This document shows positions 63,710 to 64,000 of a stretch of 64,000 bases of DNA, piece after piece; position 1 is the first letter of the stretch, and each line of letters begins with the position of its first letter. The translations under genes were made by a program, and so were the position numbers. The DNA comes from Lithospermum erythrorhizon. Lineage: Eukaryota > Streptophyta > Magnoliopsida > Boraginales > Boraginaceae. The stretch covers positions 1,178,001 through 1,242,000 of the forward strand of contig JADFUC010001995.1 in the NCBI GenBank assembly GCA_019722365.1, read 5' to 3'. The notes under the pieces are model-generated. The model saw only the letters and a list, made by a program, of their open reading frames with translations. It searched no databases and was not told where the DNA came from.

Positions 63710-64000
63710 TCATCCATTGATATTTTGTGGCGTTTCGCTCAAAGGGTCGTCGAAGGAAGATATTTCATCAAGCTGTTTGCAAGTACCAACTTCATCCTCC
63801 AAAGATTTTGCCCAGAACTGCAAATTCTGATCAGAGGGGGAGAAATGAACCCTCTTCTGCAACATCAATCCACAAAGCAAACCTCCACCATTACATTTCA
63901 CCCCCTCCTTCCCTCCTCTCAAACCATTGCAATCTTTCAAGATAGTCGAAGCAGACGAAGACGATGACGTGGTGGACTCAGCACCGTCGGATACATCAAA
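63710..64000 (-). CDS. 3' end of an unrecognised gene (partial)
   Basis: The minus-strand frame is open from the window edge (64000) to a TGA at 63710, giving 96 residues. It starts with an Asp/Ser-rich stretch (DGAESTTSSSSSAST), then GLRGGKEGVKCNGGGLLCG and LQKRVHFSPSDQNLQFW, and ends in SETPQNING. No family was recognised. The KRVHFSP stretch is a possible PP1-docking (RVxF-like) or phosphorylation site, by motif only. The 5' part lies outside the window. Confidence 0.5.
   Translation of the reverse strand, partial: FDVSDGAESTTSSSSSASTILKDCNGLRGGKEGVKCNGGGLLCGLMLQKRVHFSPSDQNLQFWAKSLEDEVGTCKQLDEISSFDDPLSETPQNING

Overview
The window is nuclear DNA of a eudicot plant. It is AT-rich and has spliced genes with GT-AG introns, typical plant gene families, Stowaway-like MITEs, and remnants of hAT, Mutator-like, Copia, LINE and TRIM elements. 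The species cannot be fixed from the sequence alone. No rRNA, tRNA, CRISPR or prokaryote-type features were seen.

Layout. 90-3846 (minus): a five-exon EDR4-like zinc-ribbon protein gene. 4.3-18.2 kb: a transposon-rich gap holding a GC-rich element with long degenerate inverted repeats, two hAT-type elements (one a decayed BED-finger transposase copy of about 5.2 kb), a GGTTCGG-rich insertion with a 10-bp flanking repeat, and MITEs. 18227-26810 (minus): a JAR1-type GH3 acyl-amido synthetase gene whose third intron is about 6.4 kb and holds a decayed Copia element and a LINE fragment. 26.8-33.2 kb: mostly featureless, with one GC-richer island. 33246-37220 (plus): an ADNT1-type mitochondrial-family adenine nucleotide carrier in eight exons. 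37633-38364 and 40548-42414 (minus): two small two-exon genes of the same architecture and unknown function. 44.4-46.9 kb: a Mutator-like element. 48016-49029 (minus): an intronless cytokinin response factor (AP2/ERF). 50803-51895: a short LTR element with a 5-bp target duplication. 54433-57386 (minus): a UBC8-type ubiquitin-conjugating E2 with a minisatellite in its leader intron and a Mutator-like MITE in intron 2. 58596-59544: an uninterrupted run of 949 C. 60422-62976 (plus): exosome subunit RRP41 in eleven exons. 63710-64000 (minus): the 3' end of an unrecognised gene.

The genes are independent housekeeping or signalling genes and do not form a cluster or pathway: immunity regulation (EDR4-like), jasmonate conjugation (JAR1-like), ATP/AMP transport (ADNT1), cytokinin-linked transcription (CRF), ubiquitination (E2) and RNA decay (RRP41). 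Exon borders were placed by hand from splice consensus, reading frame and remembered family sequence. All six multi-exon genes with a recognised or modelled full CDS close in frame.

The least explained items are the paired small two-exon genes, the leader minisatellite that repeats a four-codon uORF, the 949-nt poly-C run (possibly an assembly artefact), and a recurrent near-palindrome ATACTCCGTAT.
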